Shown: piece by piece, positions 1-5,048 of the stretch
Numbering within the stretch: the first letter of the stretch is position 1
Layout of the letters: each line of letters starts with the position of its first letter
Source of the DNA: Candidatus Saganbacteria bacterium
Lineage (GTDB): Bacteria > Margulisbacteria > WOR-1 > O2-12-FULL-45-9 > XYB2-FULL-48-7
Assembly (NCBI GenBank): GCA_020051815.1
Contig: JAGVQF010000204.1
Span: 1-5,199 of the forward strand
Length of the DNA stretch: 5,199 nt
Direction of reading: 5' to 3'
The notes under the pieces: generated by a model
Databases searched by the model: none
The model's input: only the letters and a program-made list of their open reading frames with translations
Told to the model about the DNA's origin: nothing
Program-made: the position numbers and the translations under genes

Positions 1-835
1 TAAAGAAGATACTGCCGAAAAACATTATCGGGGTGGCAAGCAGCAATTCGATCACCGCGGCATGGCGCATAAAGAACGGCGGCATCGGGAAGCCGAAAAC
101 GACCATCAGCATGTAATAAAGGAGGGGCAAACTCAAGATCAGTGAGCCGAGGAACCTCGTCCATAAATTGCGGATCTCTTTTTCTCGCGCCTGCTTTTCA
201 ACATCGAGAGTGATCTCTTCCTCTTCGATCGGCGTATAGCCCTCTTCTTCGATGATTTTCTTGATCTCTTTGGGGGAAACTTTAGCCGGATCATATTTAA
301 TGACCGCTCTTTCGTTGACACGCAGGTCTTTTGAAATGATCCCCGGCAAACTCCCAACCGCCCCACCAATCGTCCCGACGCAGTGGGGGTTGTCCATACC
401 AATGACCTTGAGTTTTAAAGTCTCTTCTTGACCCTTGCCCCTTGGCACTTGCCCCTTAATGACCGAATACCCCGTCGCCTCAATGACCTTTTCCAGTTCC
501 GGAACATTCGTGACGTCAGGATCATATTCGACAGTCGCCTTTTCCGAAGCGAAATTGACGTTGGCCGAAATTACCCCCTTAAAACTGCGCAAGCCATTCT
601 CGATCGCGCTGACGCAGGAAGCACAGTTCATGCCGGAGATCGAAATGATAATCTTTTCGCTTTTCTTTTTGCTGGTGACGACGATCGGGTGCGCGGGCTT
701 TGCTTCTGTTTCCCCCAGGAATTTGTCGAGGCACGACTTACTGCAGAAATAGTAGGACTCACCGTCCCTCTGCGCCGAAAATTTTGACTTTTCGGTATCG
801 ACTTCCATGCCGCAGACAGGGTCAATAACTTTCAT
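1..835 (-). CDS. copA: CopA-type heavy-metal P1B ATPase, N-terminal part (truncated by window edge)
   Basis: This is the first 278 residues of an inner-membrane ATPase that exports Cu(I) or a similar soft metal. The gene continues past base 1. Domain order: a YHS/TRASH domain (about 1-40) with DPVCGM (Cys8) and YYFCSKSC (Cys31, Cys35); a linker; HMA domain 1 (about 61-127) with the classic GMNCASC motif (Cys71, Cys74); a Gly/Lys-rich linker; HMA domain 2 (about 139-207) with GMDNPHC, so only one Cys (Cys152) remains; then an acidic stretch and the first membrane helix (about 224-246), with a second starting near 259. The ATG at 835 has a strong ribosome site, GGGAGGGA at 841-848, and follows the upstream stop by 21 nt. 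The CPC membrane motif, DKTGT and other P-type signatures lie outside the window, so copper is inferred from the YHS-HMA-HMA layout and Met/His-rich neighbours, not read from the ion site. Confidence 0.92.
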   Translation of the reverse strand, partial: MKVIDPVCGMEVDTEKSKFSAQRDGESYYFCSKSCLDKFLGETEAKPAHPIVVTSKKKSEKIIISISGMNCASCVSAIENGLRSFKGVISANVNFASEKATVEYDPDVTNVPELEKVIEATGYSVIKGQVPRGKGQEETLKLKVIGMDNPHCVGTIGGAVGSLPGIISKDLRVNERAVIKYDPAKVSPKEIKKIIEEEGYTPIEEEEITLDVEKQAREKEIRNLWTRFLGSLILSLPLLYYMLMVVFGFPMPPFFMRHAAVIELLLATPIMFFGSIFF

Positions 836-856
836 ATAATTCCCTCCCGACACATT

Positions 857-2044
857 TTACTCTAATTTTGCCCTGACAAATAGCAGAAAAGACAATGGAA
901 GCCGCCCATAAACCGGTTCAAGCTCCGCCGGCAGAATATTAATACCCAGGGAGGCGCCCAGGCCGTAACGAACTGACGCTTCACGGATGAAGTCAAAGAT
1001 ATAGCCGACGCTGGCTTTGTGCACCGTGTAAACATTGGCCGAACGCGGATCGGCCGCGGGAAAGAGCTCGTTTTTCTCTACACGCTCAAAACGGCCAAAG
1101 AAATTATGCGCCTCTTTGGCTTCTGCGGCCGATTCCAAAAGATAAGCGTCGAGCTTGACTCCCGGCAGCTGTTCGTTGCGCCCGAAAGCGAAAGTCGTGT
1201 GCAGCCGGCCGCGGTCATGCGAGACCGAGAAAGTGTAGCGGTTCACATCGGTATTTGGCTCCAACTGTTCTGGGCTCTTCAAGAAGCCGTAGCTGGCCTG
1301 CCAGCTCCACCCCGGCGCCGGTTGTCCCGACACACGGAAAGAATATGAATCGAATTTCGGCGGCTCGATATCCCAGCGATATTGGTCCGGCTCCCGGCCC
1401 TTAAAAACCGAGCCCTCAAGTTTGAGCTCGCTCAACTTTAGCCCGAGCGTGGCGACGCCAAAAACGATGTGGGTCGAATCGAGCCAGTGGTGAGAGAGCG
1501 GCGCTTCGGGATTGTCGCCGGCGGAAGCGCGGTGCATATAGGCAGTGGGCCCGAGCGCGGGCTCACCCGGCCAGCCGAGGTATACAAATGCCGGTCCTTG
1601 TTCATAAACCGAAGCCAGTTCCATGAAGAAGTCATGCGGATGCTGGCGGTCAATGAGAGGATTGATCCCGTCGGCGGTCTCGCCGGTTTGCAGGAGTTCC
1701 GGATAACCATCAGCCCCCATCAGCGGATCAAGAGAGAACATCCCCCTCAAACCAAGTTGTCCGGCGCCGAATTGGCGCTGAGCCATGAGCAGGTACATGC
1801 TTGTGCTAAATGCCTTTTCACTACCCCGCGGCCCCGACTGGCGATCATAGACCCCGTTCGCAAAGCCGTGGGACATAACGCTCCACTCCCCCGGCAGGGC
1901 CATGGCCGGCTCTGTCATTGGCGGGCTCATCATTTCATGCATCTCATGCTGGGCAAAGACCGGCCCGGCAATGAGGAAAAAAATGACCGTTGGCAGAAAT
2001 AATTTACTTATTTTTTTCTTCAGTCCCCGATATTTTTGCAACAT
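857..2044 (-). CDS. Exported Met/His-rich protein of probable outer-membrane beta-barrel type, copper-linked
   Basis: About 395 residues. The N-terminus is a good Sec signal: positive charges (Lys9-Lys11), a hydrophobic run and a likely cut after Ala31 in GPVFA|Q. The mature protein begins with a Met/His-rich stretch (33-48, HEMHEMMSPPMTEPAM), a pattern typical of periplasmic Cu(I)/Ag(I) ligands. A notable motif, DRQHPHDFFMELA, sits at 132-144. The rest alternates Gly, aromatic and charged residues as in barrel strands, ending with a strand-like LSFLLFVRAKLE. I recall similar HPHD-motif proteins beside metal resistance genes in other diderms, always uncharacterised; no precise family is assigned. 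The open frame extends upstream to 2170, but that part overlaps the YHS gene and is not signal-like, so the ATG at 2044 is preferred. It has no clear Shine-Dalgarno and overlaps the upstream gene by 41 nt, suggesting coupled translation. CopA follows 21 nt downstream. Confidence 0.8.
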   Translation of the reverse strand: MLQKYRGLKKKISKLFLPTVIFFLIAGPVFAQHEMHEMMSPPMTEPAMALPGEWSVMSHGFANGVYDRQSGPRGSEKAFSTSMYLLMAQRQFGAGQLGLRGMFSLDPLMGADGYPELLQTGETADGINPLIDRQHPHDFFMELASVYEQGPAFVYLGWPGEPALGPTAYMHRASAGDNPEAPLSHHWLDSTHIVFGVATLGLKLSELKLEGSVFKGREPDQYRWDIEPPKFDSYSFRVSGQPAPGWSWQASYGFLKSPEQLEPNTDVNRYTFSVSHDRGRLHTTFAFGRNEQLPGVKLDAYLLESAAEAKEAHNFFGRFERVEKNELFPAADPRSANVYTVHKASVGYIFDFIREASVRYGLGASLGINILPAELEPVYGRLPLSFLLFVRAKLE

Positions 2045-2177
2045 ATTTTTCAGGATCAAGCTCAAAACTAATCTTACAGCTTTCGGAGCAGAAATAATAG
2101 GTTTTTCCTTTGTAGACGCTCGTAATTTTACTGCTTGTGCACTCCATGCCGCAAACCGGGTCCTTTTCAATCGCCAT
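2004..2177 (-). CDS. Stand-alone YHS/TRASH-domain protein, 57 aa, probable metal-binding protein
   Basis: A cytoplasmic mini-protein made almost wholly of one YHS domain: DPVCGM (Cys9), an extra Cys13, then YYFCSESC (Cys30, Cys34) and LDPEKYV, followed by a polar Lys/Glu tail. The Cys spacing matches the YHS domain at the N-terminus of CopA in this same cluster, so the two may bind the same metal and perhaps exchange it; this is inference from similarity and context. The frame is open up to 2228, but the ATG at 2177 gives the usual short N-terminus seen in the other YHS proteins here and has the ribosome site AAAGGGGTG 7 nt upstream. Its 3' end overlaps the start of the exported protein gene by 41 nt. 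It is the first gene after the 69-nt gap at 2178-2246, which could hold a promoter. Confidence 0.88.
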   Translation of the reverse strand: MAIEKDPVCGMECTSSKITSVYKGKTYYFCSESCKISFELDPEKYVAKISGTEEKNK

Positions 2178-2219
2178 TCGATAACACCCCTTTCTAAAAT
2201 TCAAAATAAAACGCGGGAC

Positions 2220-2238
2220 TTGCTGCATATATAAGCAA
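2220..2238. promoter_or_regulatory. Short dyad TTGCT-N9-AGCAA upstream of the YHS gene, possible operator
   Basis: A 5-bp inverted repeat with a 9-nt AT-rich centre lies in the 69-nt gap between the UbiE-like gene and the 57-aa YHS gene. Its position, about 40-60 nt before the start codon, suits a regulator site for a second transcription unit (YHS, exported protein, CopA). TTGC/GCAA half-sites occur in MerR-family copper operators, but the match here is short and I see no convincing -35/-10 pair. Chance is a real possibility. Confidence 0.2.
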
Positions 2239-2239
2239 T

Positions 2240-2262
2240 AGGGCGATCATTTTTTTCGCCCT
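2240..2262. other. Hairpin AGGGCGA-N9-TCGCCCT across the stop codon of the UbiE-like gene
   Basis: A perfect 7-bp GC-rich stem with a 9-nt loop spans the last codons and TGA stop of the methyltransferase gene. On the transcribed strand the A-run lies in the loop and no U-tract follows the stem, so it does not fit a Rho-independent terminator. It could protect the upstream message from 3' exonucleases or pause transcription between the two halves of the cluster. Confidence 0.35.
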
Positions 2263-2891
2263 TTATAGATCCTGGCAACCCCGAACAGTGCCGGCCGCTC
2301 ATCGATTATTTCGATCCCCGATCTATTTATTAAAGCCCTGAGATCAGATCTGATGAATTCCGAATAGTATGATCTTTCATAAAGAAAGACAAAACGATAG
2401 GCCAAAAAAGCCCCGATCTTGTTCCCCGGCAACGAATAATCGACGATCATAACCGATCCACCGGGCCGGGTGACCCTGGTCATTTCCCGCAAAACCTTTT
2501 CCCTGATCGCCAGAGGCATGTCATGGAGAGCAAAAGAAATAGTTGAGACATCAAAACTGCCGTTTTGGAACGGCAGAGCTGTCGCGTCCGCCGGCTGGAA
2601 TTTCGCGTTCCCGAATTTATTTTTCTTATTGGCAATTTTGAGCATGGCCTCCGTAATATCGACTCCCATGACATCAAAACCTTTCTTCGCAAAGGCCAGC
2701 GCCTGATCTCCCGTCCCAGTCGCGACATCAAGTATTTTTGAGCCATTAAAAGGCGCCGCAAGATCAACCACCCGGCTTCGCATGCCGGAAATAAGGCCAA
2801 AAGACAAGACAGACGTGACCAGATCATAAAAAGGCGCCAAAAGGCCGAAGGCCCTTTTAGTCAGAGAATAATATTCCGCTTCGTTATTCAC
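2247..2891 (-). CDS. UbiE/MenG-like class I SAM-dependent methyltransferase
   Basis: A 214-residue soluble Rossmann-fold methyltransferase. Motif I, LDVATGTGD, is at 54-62; the acidic end of strand 2 is at VDIT (77-80, Asp78); the adenine-side motif PADATALPF is at 100-108, followed by NGSFDVSTISFALHD (110-124) and the post-motif RPGG. The YDLVTSVLSFGL stretch (22-33) resembles ubiquinone/menaquinone C-methyltransferases, but the protein is somewhat short and the surroundings hold no quinone synthesis genes. Small-molecule, quinone or phospholipid (PmtA-like) substrates are all possible. The start codon is GTG: the upstream stop and this start share one base in TAGTG, with GGAG 6 nt ahead, so translation is probably coupled to the exported protein gene. 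It ends in a hairpin and a 69-nt gap, making it the possible last gene of the upstream unit. Confidence 0.85.
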   Translation of the reverse strand: MNNEAEYYSLTKRAFGLLAPFYDLVTSVLSFGLISGMRSRVVDLAAPFNGSKILDVATGTGDQALAFAKKGFDVMGVDITEAMLKIANKKNKFGNAKFQPADATALPFQNGSFDVSTISFALHDMPLAIREKVLREMTRVTRPGGSVMIVDYSLPGNKIGAFLAYRFVFLYERSYYSEFIRSDLRALINRSGIEIIDERPALFGVARIYKGRKK

Positions 2892-3616
2892 TAAAAACTC
2901 CAGTCCGCCTGAATAAGCGTTTTGCTGTCAAAATCCCTGGCGGCCGAAACCGGGGATTGGAAAGCCAGGCCGATGCTGGCGAACGGACTAAGCCGGAACT
3001 TCAACGCCTCTAAAAGATAGGCAGCAGCCGCCCCATCTGAAGCGCCGGAATATTCGACGATCAGCGCCAGACGCTCATTGGCTTTGATGACTTGCGCGGC
3101 CGAATATTCGACCATTTTATCGGCTGGATCGTAATGCAGGGCGAGGTGCAGCGGCTGGCCCCAGAACAGTTTAAGCGCCGTCAAGCCGGCCTTAAATTTC
3201 GCGGTCGTCTCTCCCGTTAGGCCAGGCATTTCATTCTCAACTATCAGCGCGATACCTTCTTCCTTATTTTCAGTTCGAAGAACGGCAAATTGGAGCATGA
3301 TCTCCGTGCCGCTCTTCTGGATGTCATCGTTCCTGATGTGCAGGCCCCAGCGGTCCCAAAGACCTGTTTCGAGGTGAGCTCCATAGCCGTTCTCGGCCAC
3401 CCCGCCCAGCCGCGGCTGAAAGCCTGTCAGCCGCAAGCTCACTTCGCCCGGCTGATCCGGCAGAGCCATATGAGAGAGGAAAGGATGGACTTCACCCGCG
3501 TGTTCGCCTTTTTCTCCCTCCATCCCGCCAAACATCCCCATCATCGGCATCATTTGCGCGAAGGAAATATTGACGGAAAATAAAAGCGCCAGCAAACTTA
3601 GCGCGCCTTGTTTCAT
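2891..3616 (-). CDS. Exported Met/His-rich protein, putative periplasmic or outer-membrane copper-linked protein
   Basis: 241 residues, family not recognised. A short Sec signal (1-20, cut likely in ISFA|Q) is followed by a Met-rich run, QMMPMMGMFGGM (21-32), then Glu/His-rich sequence with His39, His44 and His49: a likely soft-metal binding tail. The body has alternating strands with many aromatic and Gly residues (for example LETGLWDRWGLHIRND) and the chain ends TLIQADWSF; a terminal Phe is the classic signature of outer-membrane barrels recognised by the BAM complex. At about 220 mature residues it could make a small barrel of 8-10 strands. The ATG at 3616 has AAGGGGTG 7 nt upstream and follows the membrane methyltransferase stop by 17 nt. 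It resembles the 395-aa exported protein in design (FA|Q cut, Met/His-rich start) but not obviously in sequence. Confidence 0.8.
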   Translation of the reverse strand: MKQGALSLLALLFSVNISFAQMMPMMGMFGGMEGEKGEHAGEVHPFLSHMALPDQPGEVSLRLTGFQPRLGGVAENGYGAHLETGLWDRWGLHIRNDDIQKSGTEIMLQFAVLRTENKEEGIALIVENEMPGLTGETTAKFKAGLTALKLFWGQPLHLALHYDPADKMVEYSAAQVIKANERLALIVEYSGASDGAAAAYLLEALKFRLSPFASIGLAFQSPVSAARDFDSKTLIQADWSF

Positions 3617-3633
3617 AAAAACACACCCCTTGA

Positions 3634-4263
3634 TCAGAATAGATACGGCGCGAACATTTTGGTTTTACTTTTATATTCCAAAAACTTCTGACCGAATTCT
3701 TTCTCCAGCCCCTTTTCCTCGCTCAACGCCAGCCGGTAATACATAAAGATCAACACCGGGAACATGAACACGGTGATGATCGTCGGCCACTGAATTATAA
3801 AGCCGACCAGGATCAAATACAATCCCAGATATTGCGGGTGGCGGATATAAGCATAGAGCCCTTCAGTCGCCATTTCGCCTTTCCCCTGATAGATCAGGCG
3901 CCAGCCGTGAGCCATGACAATGAGGCCGGCAAAGATCAGGGCGTTGCTGATGATATGGATCCAGTTCATCATCGCCGGACCGCCGCCGAAAAAAGTCAGC
4001 CAGAGGTGGCCATAGGCGTGGGAAAAAGGGTTGAGCGCCGGATAACGATCTTTGAGCAATGAAGTCAGGATAAAGATCGTCAGCGGAAACCCGTACATCT
4101 CGGTGAAGAGAGCGATAAAGAAGGCGGCGATCATTTTGAAATTCCGCCATTCGATCTTCTTTTTCGGCGCCAGGAAACTGGATGTGAAAAAGATAAAGAT
4201 CAAGACATTAGTTATTACCACCAGCCAGAAACCGTAAGCGTAGCCGGCTCCCTCCCCATGCAT
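3634..4263 (-). CDS. Integral membrane methyltransferase of ICMT/PEMT type
   Basis: 209 residues with about five hydrophobic helices (near 12-31, 43-68, 100-118, 145-158 and 160-180). The C-terminal half carries the signature of the isoprenylcysteine carboxyl methyltransferase / phospholipid methyltransferase superfamily: GLYAYIRHPQYLG (135-147), with RHPQY for SAM binding, then EE (182-183) and a FGQKFLEYK stretch (190-198). The enzyme would use SAM at the inner membrane to methylate a lipid, thiol or isoprenoid-linked group; the true substrate of such bacterial proteins is mostly unknown. The TEMYGFPLTI segment (54-63) recalls ICMT-like proteins I have seen beside copper ATPases (recollection, not a search). 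The ATG at 4263 is fixed by an unusually strong ribosome site (4268-4279) that touches the upstream stop codon; the gap is 15 nt. Confidence 0.87.
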   Translation of the reverse strand: MHGEGAGYAYGFWLVVITNVLIFIFFTSSFLAPKKKIEWRNFKMIAAFFIALFTEMYGFPLTIFILTSLLKDRYPALNPFSHAYGHLWLTFFGGGPAMMNWIHIISNALIFAGLIVMAHGWRLIYQGKGEMATEGLYAYIRHPQYLGLYLILVGFIIQWPTIITVFMFPVLIFMYYRLALSEEKGLEKEFGQKFLEYKSKTKMFAPYLF

Positions 4264-4267
4264 TGGC

Positions 4268-4279
4268 GATCACCTCCTT
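4268..4279 (-). promoter_or_regulatory. Ribosome binding site AAGGAGGTGATC, full complement of the 16S rRNA tail
   Basis: Twelve consecutive bases pair perfectly with the common bacterial 16S 3' end GATCACCTCCTT. The site starts on the last A of the upstream TGA and leaves a short spacer before the ATG at 4263. It settles the start of the membrane methyltransferase and suggests that this gene is translated more strongly, or more independently, than its neighbours. Confidence 0.85.
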
Positions 4280-4749
4280 CAATCAAGATCCGCTAATTTA
4301 CCCTCTAAATTGTTCCGCAGGTCAAATATGGCTTCCTCTCCGCTCCCCACATATTTCTCCAATTTTATGTCCGAAACCGAGAGCAAAGCATCGACCACCG
4401 ATTCGATCCTGGCCGATTCTTTCTTGATCAATGAAGTATATTTTCGGACAGCTTCATCCTTTGAGAATGTCTCGGCCAACTGCGCCTGAGCGCTGACGGC
4501 GGCATTGGCGTTTCTGATGTAATGGGCGATCGTGGCGGCCAGCTGTTTCAAGGTATTGTAGGCCACCATTTTTCTTTCGTTTTCGGCCAGCGCCTCACCC
4601 GGCCGAGCCTCAAGGCCGTTCAATTTTTTGAAAAGGCCCTCGCATGATTCGGAGCAAAAAGAATATTCTTTGCTCTTGAAATCCAGCTTTGAGCGCTCTT
4701 CTCCCTCGTTCAGCTCCATGCCGCAGATCGGATCCTTTTTAATGGTCAT
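4279..4749 (-). CDS. YHS domain fused to a DHp (HisKA-like) helical hairpin without ATPase domain; putative metal-sensing protein
   Basis: 156 residues in two parts. Residues 1-43 form a YHS domain: DPICGM (Cys9) and YSFCSESC (Cys32, Cys36). Residues about 58-125 are helical and resemble the dimerisation/phosphoacceptor domain of histidine kinases: LKQLAATIAHYIRNANAAV (67-85) looks like an H-box (usual form LA.IAHEIRNPL) with His76 in the phosphoacceptor position, followed by a second helix, IKKESARIESVVDALLSVSD (108-127). The usual Glu/Asp after His is Tyr77 and the Pro is missing. There is no N/G-box ATPase domain; the protein stops at 156. It may be a metal-responsive dimer, a phosphotransfer or decoy partner for a separate kinase, or simply a structural helical hairpin. 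No response regulator is visible here. The ATG at 4749 follows the upstream stop by 5 nt and lacks a clear Shine-Dalgarno, so coupling is likely. Confidence 0.85.
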   Translation of the reverse strand: MTIKKDPICGMELNEGEERSKLDFKSKEYSFCSESCEGLFKKLNGLEARPGEALAENERKMVAYNTLKQLAATIAHYIRNANAAVSAQAQLAETFSKDEAVRKYTSLIKKESARIESVVDALLSVSDIKLEKYVGSGEEAIFDLRNNLEGKLADLD

Positions 4750-4754
4750 TTTGT

Positions 4755-4937
4755 TTAATCTTTTTTTAACAATTGCCCTACTGCGCCAACCGCTTGTTTA
4801 ATATACTCCGGATTACAGCCGCCTTGAGCAGCGCACCAATGCTCGCATTTTTCCGCGAGTTCTTGCTCCGAATAATCCATGTAACATTTTTGGCACTCAT
4901 AATATTTCTTGCCTTTGATCTCAAATTCTCGAACCAT
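4755..4937 (-). CDS. Cys-rich mini-protein, 60 aa, probable zinc/copper-binding
   Basis: The sequence has YYECQKCYMDY (12-22; Cys15, Cys18), then KCEHWC (30-35; Cys31, Cys35) and GGCN (39-42; Cys41), followed by a short amphipathic helix. Five Cys and one His in about 27 residues strongly suggest a bound metal; the first CxxC looks like half of a zinc ribbon. I recall short proteins with the same C..C, C..WC, CN pattern from archaeal and candidate-phylum genomes, but know of no assigned function. No signal peptide, so cytoplasmic. Start at 4937 is supported by TGGAGGG about 11 nt upstream, a rather long spacer. It lies 5 nt before the YHS-DHp gene and is the first gene after the 111-nt gap at 4938-5048, so it may open a transcription unit. 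Confidence 0.82.
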   Translation of the reverse strand: MVREFEIKGKKYYECQKCYMDYSEQELAEKCEHWCAAQGGCNPEYIKQAVGAVGQLLKKD

Positions 4938-4978
4938 TTTAATTTAAGCCCTCCAGAAAAGAATGCCTCTGCTTTGCT

Positions 4979-4992
4979 ATTAACAAATTAAT
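4979..4992. promoter_or_regulatory. AT-rich palindrome ATTAA-CAAA-TTAAT in the 111-nt gap, possible operator
   Basis: A perfect 5-bp inverted repeat with a 4-nt centre lies about 42-55 nt upstream of the Cys-rich gene, at a distance fitting a promoter/operator region. A nearby TTGATC on the minus strand could serve as a -35 element, but no good TATAAT follows at 17 nt. Palindromes this short and AT-rich arise easily by chance. Confidence 0.2.
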
Positions 4993-5048
4993 GGATCAAG
5001 GGTATCTTTTGCTCTTTGCATTTCGTACCTCTCGGCCGCTTCTTTGCG
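4980..5048 (-). other. Open, coding-like tail in frame after the TAG stop of the 48-aa YHS gene
   Basis: After the amber stop at 5051-5049 the frame stays open for 22 codons to a double stop, TAA TAG (4982-4977). The conceptual peptide RKEAAERYEMQRAKDTLDP (then Leu-Ile-Cys) is charged and helix-like. It might be the remnant of a longer ancestral protein, a rare readthrough extension or chance. TAG is used as a normal stop at 2891-2893, which argues against recoding of amber. Confidence 0.25.

Noticed and set aside
139..402. Minus-strand 87-aa Arg/Lys/Ser-rich reading frame
   Set aside because: It lies wholly inside the CopA gene in another frame. Its composition is that of an out-of-frame shadow, while the CopA frame carries clear HMA motifs.
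428..787. Plus-strand reading frames opposite CopA (119 and 105 aa)
   Set aside because: Antisense to well-supported HMA and YHS coding sequence, no recognisable motif and no ribosome site of note.
2045..2170. N-terminal extension of the exported protein up to an ATG at 2170
   Set aside because: The extra 42 residues overlap the YHS domain coding sequence in another frame and would place the signal peptide in the middle of the chain.
2178..2228. Longer start of the 57-aa YHS gene at 2228
   Set aside because: The added residues are not YHS-like, whereas the ATG at 2177 has AAAGGGGTG upstream and matches the short N-termini of the other YHS proteins.
1469..2234. Plus-strand reading frames of 177 and 110 aa opposite the exported protein gene
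   Set aside because: Antisense to a frame with a signal peptide and coherent barrel-like sequence; the translations look random.
2240..2262. Rho-independent terminator after the UbiE-like gene
   Set aside because: The stem is good but no T-run follows it on the transcribed strand; the A/T run is in the loop.
4773..4991. Plus-strand 72-aa hydrophobic reading frame
   Set aside because: It is antisense to the Cys-rich gene with its regular Cys pattern and ribosome site; the hydrophobic look comes from reading A-rich codons in reverse.
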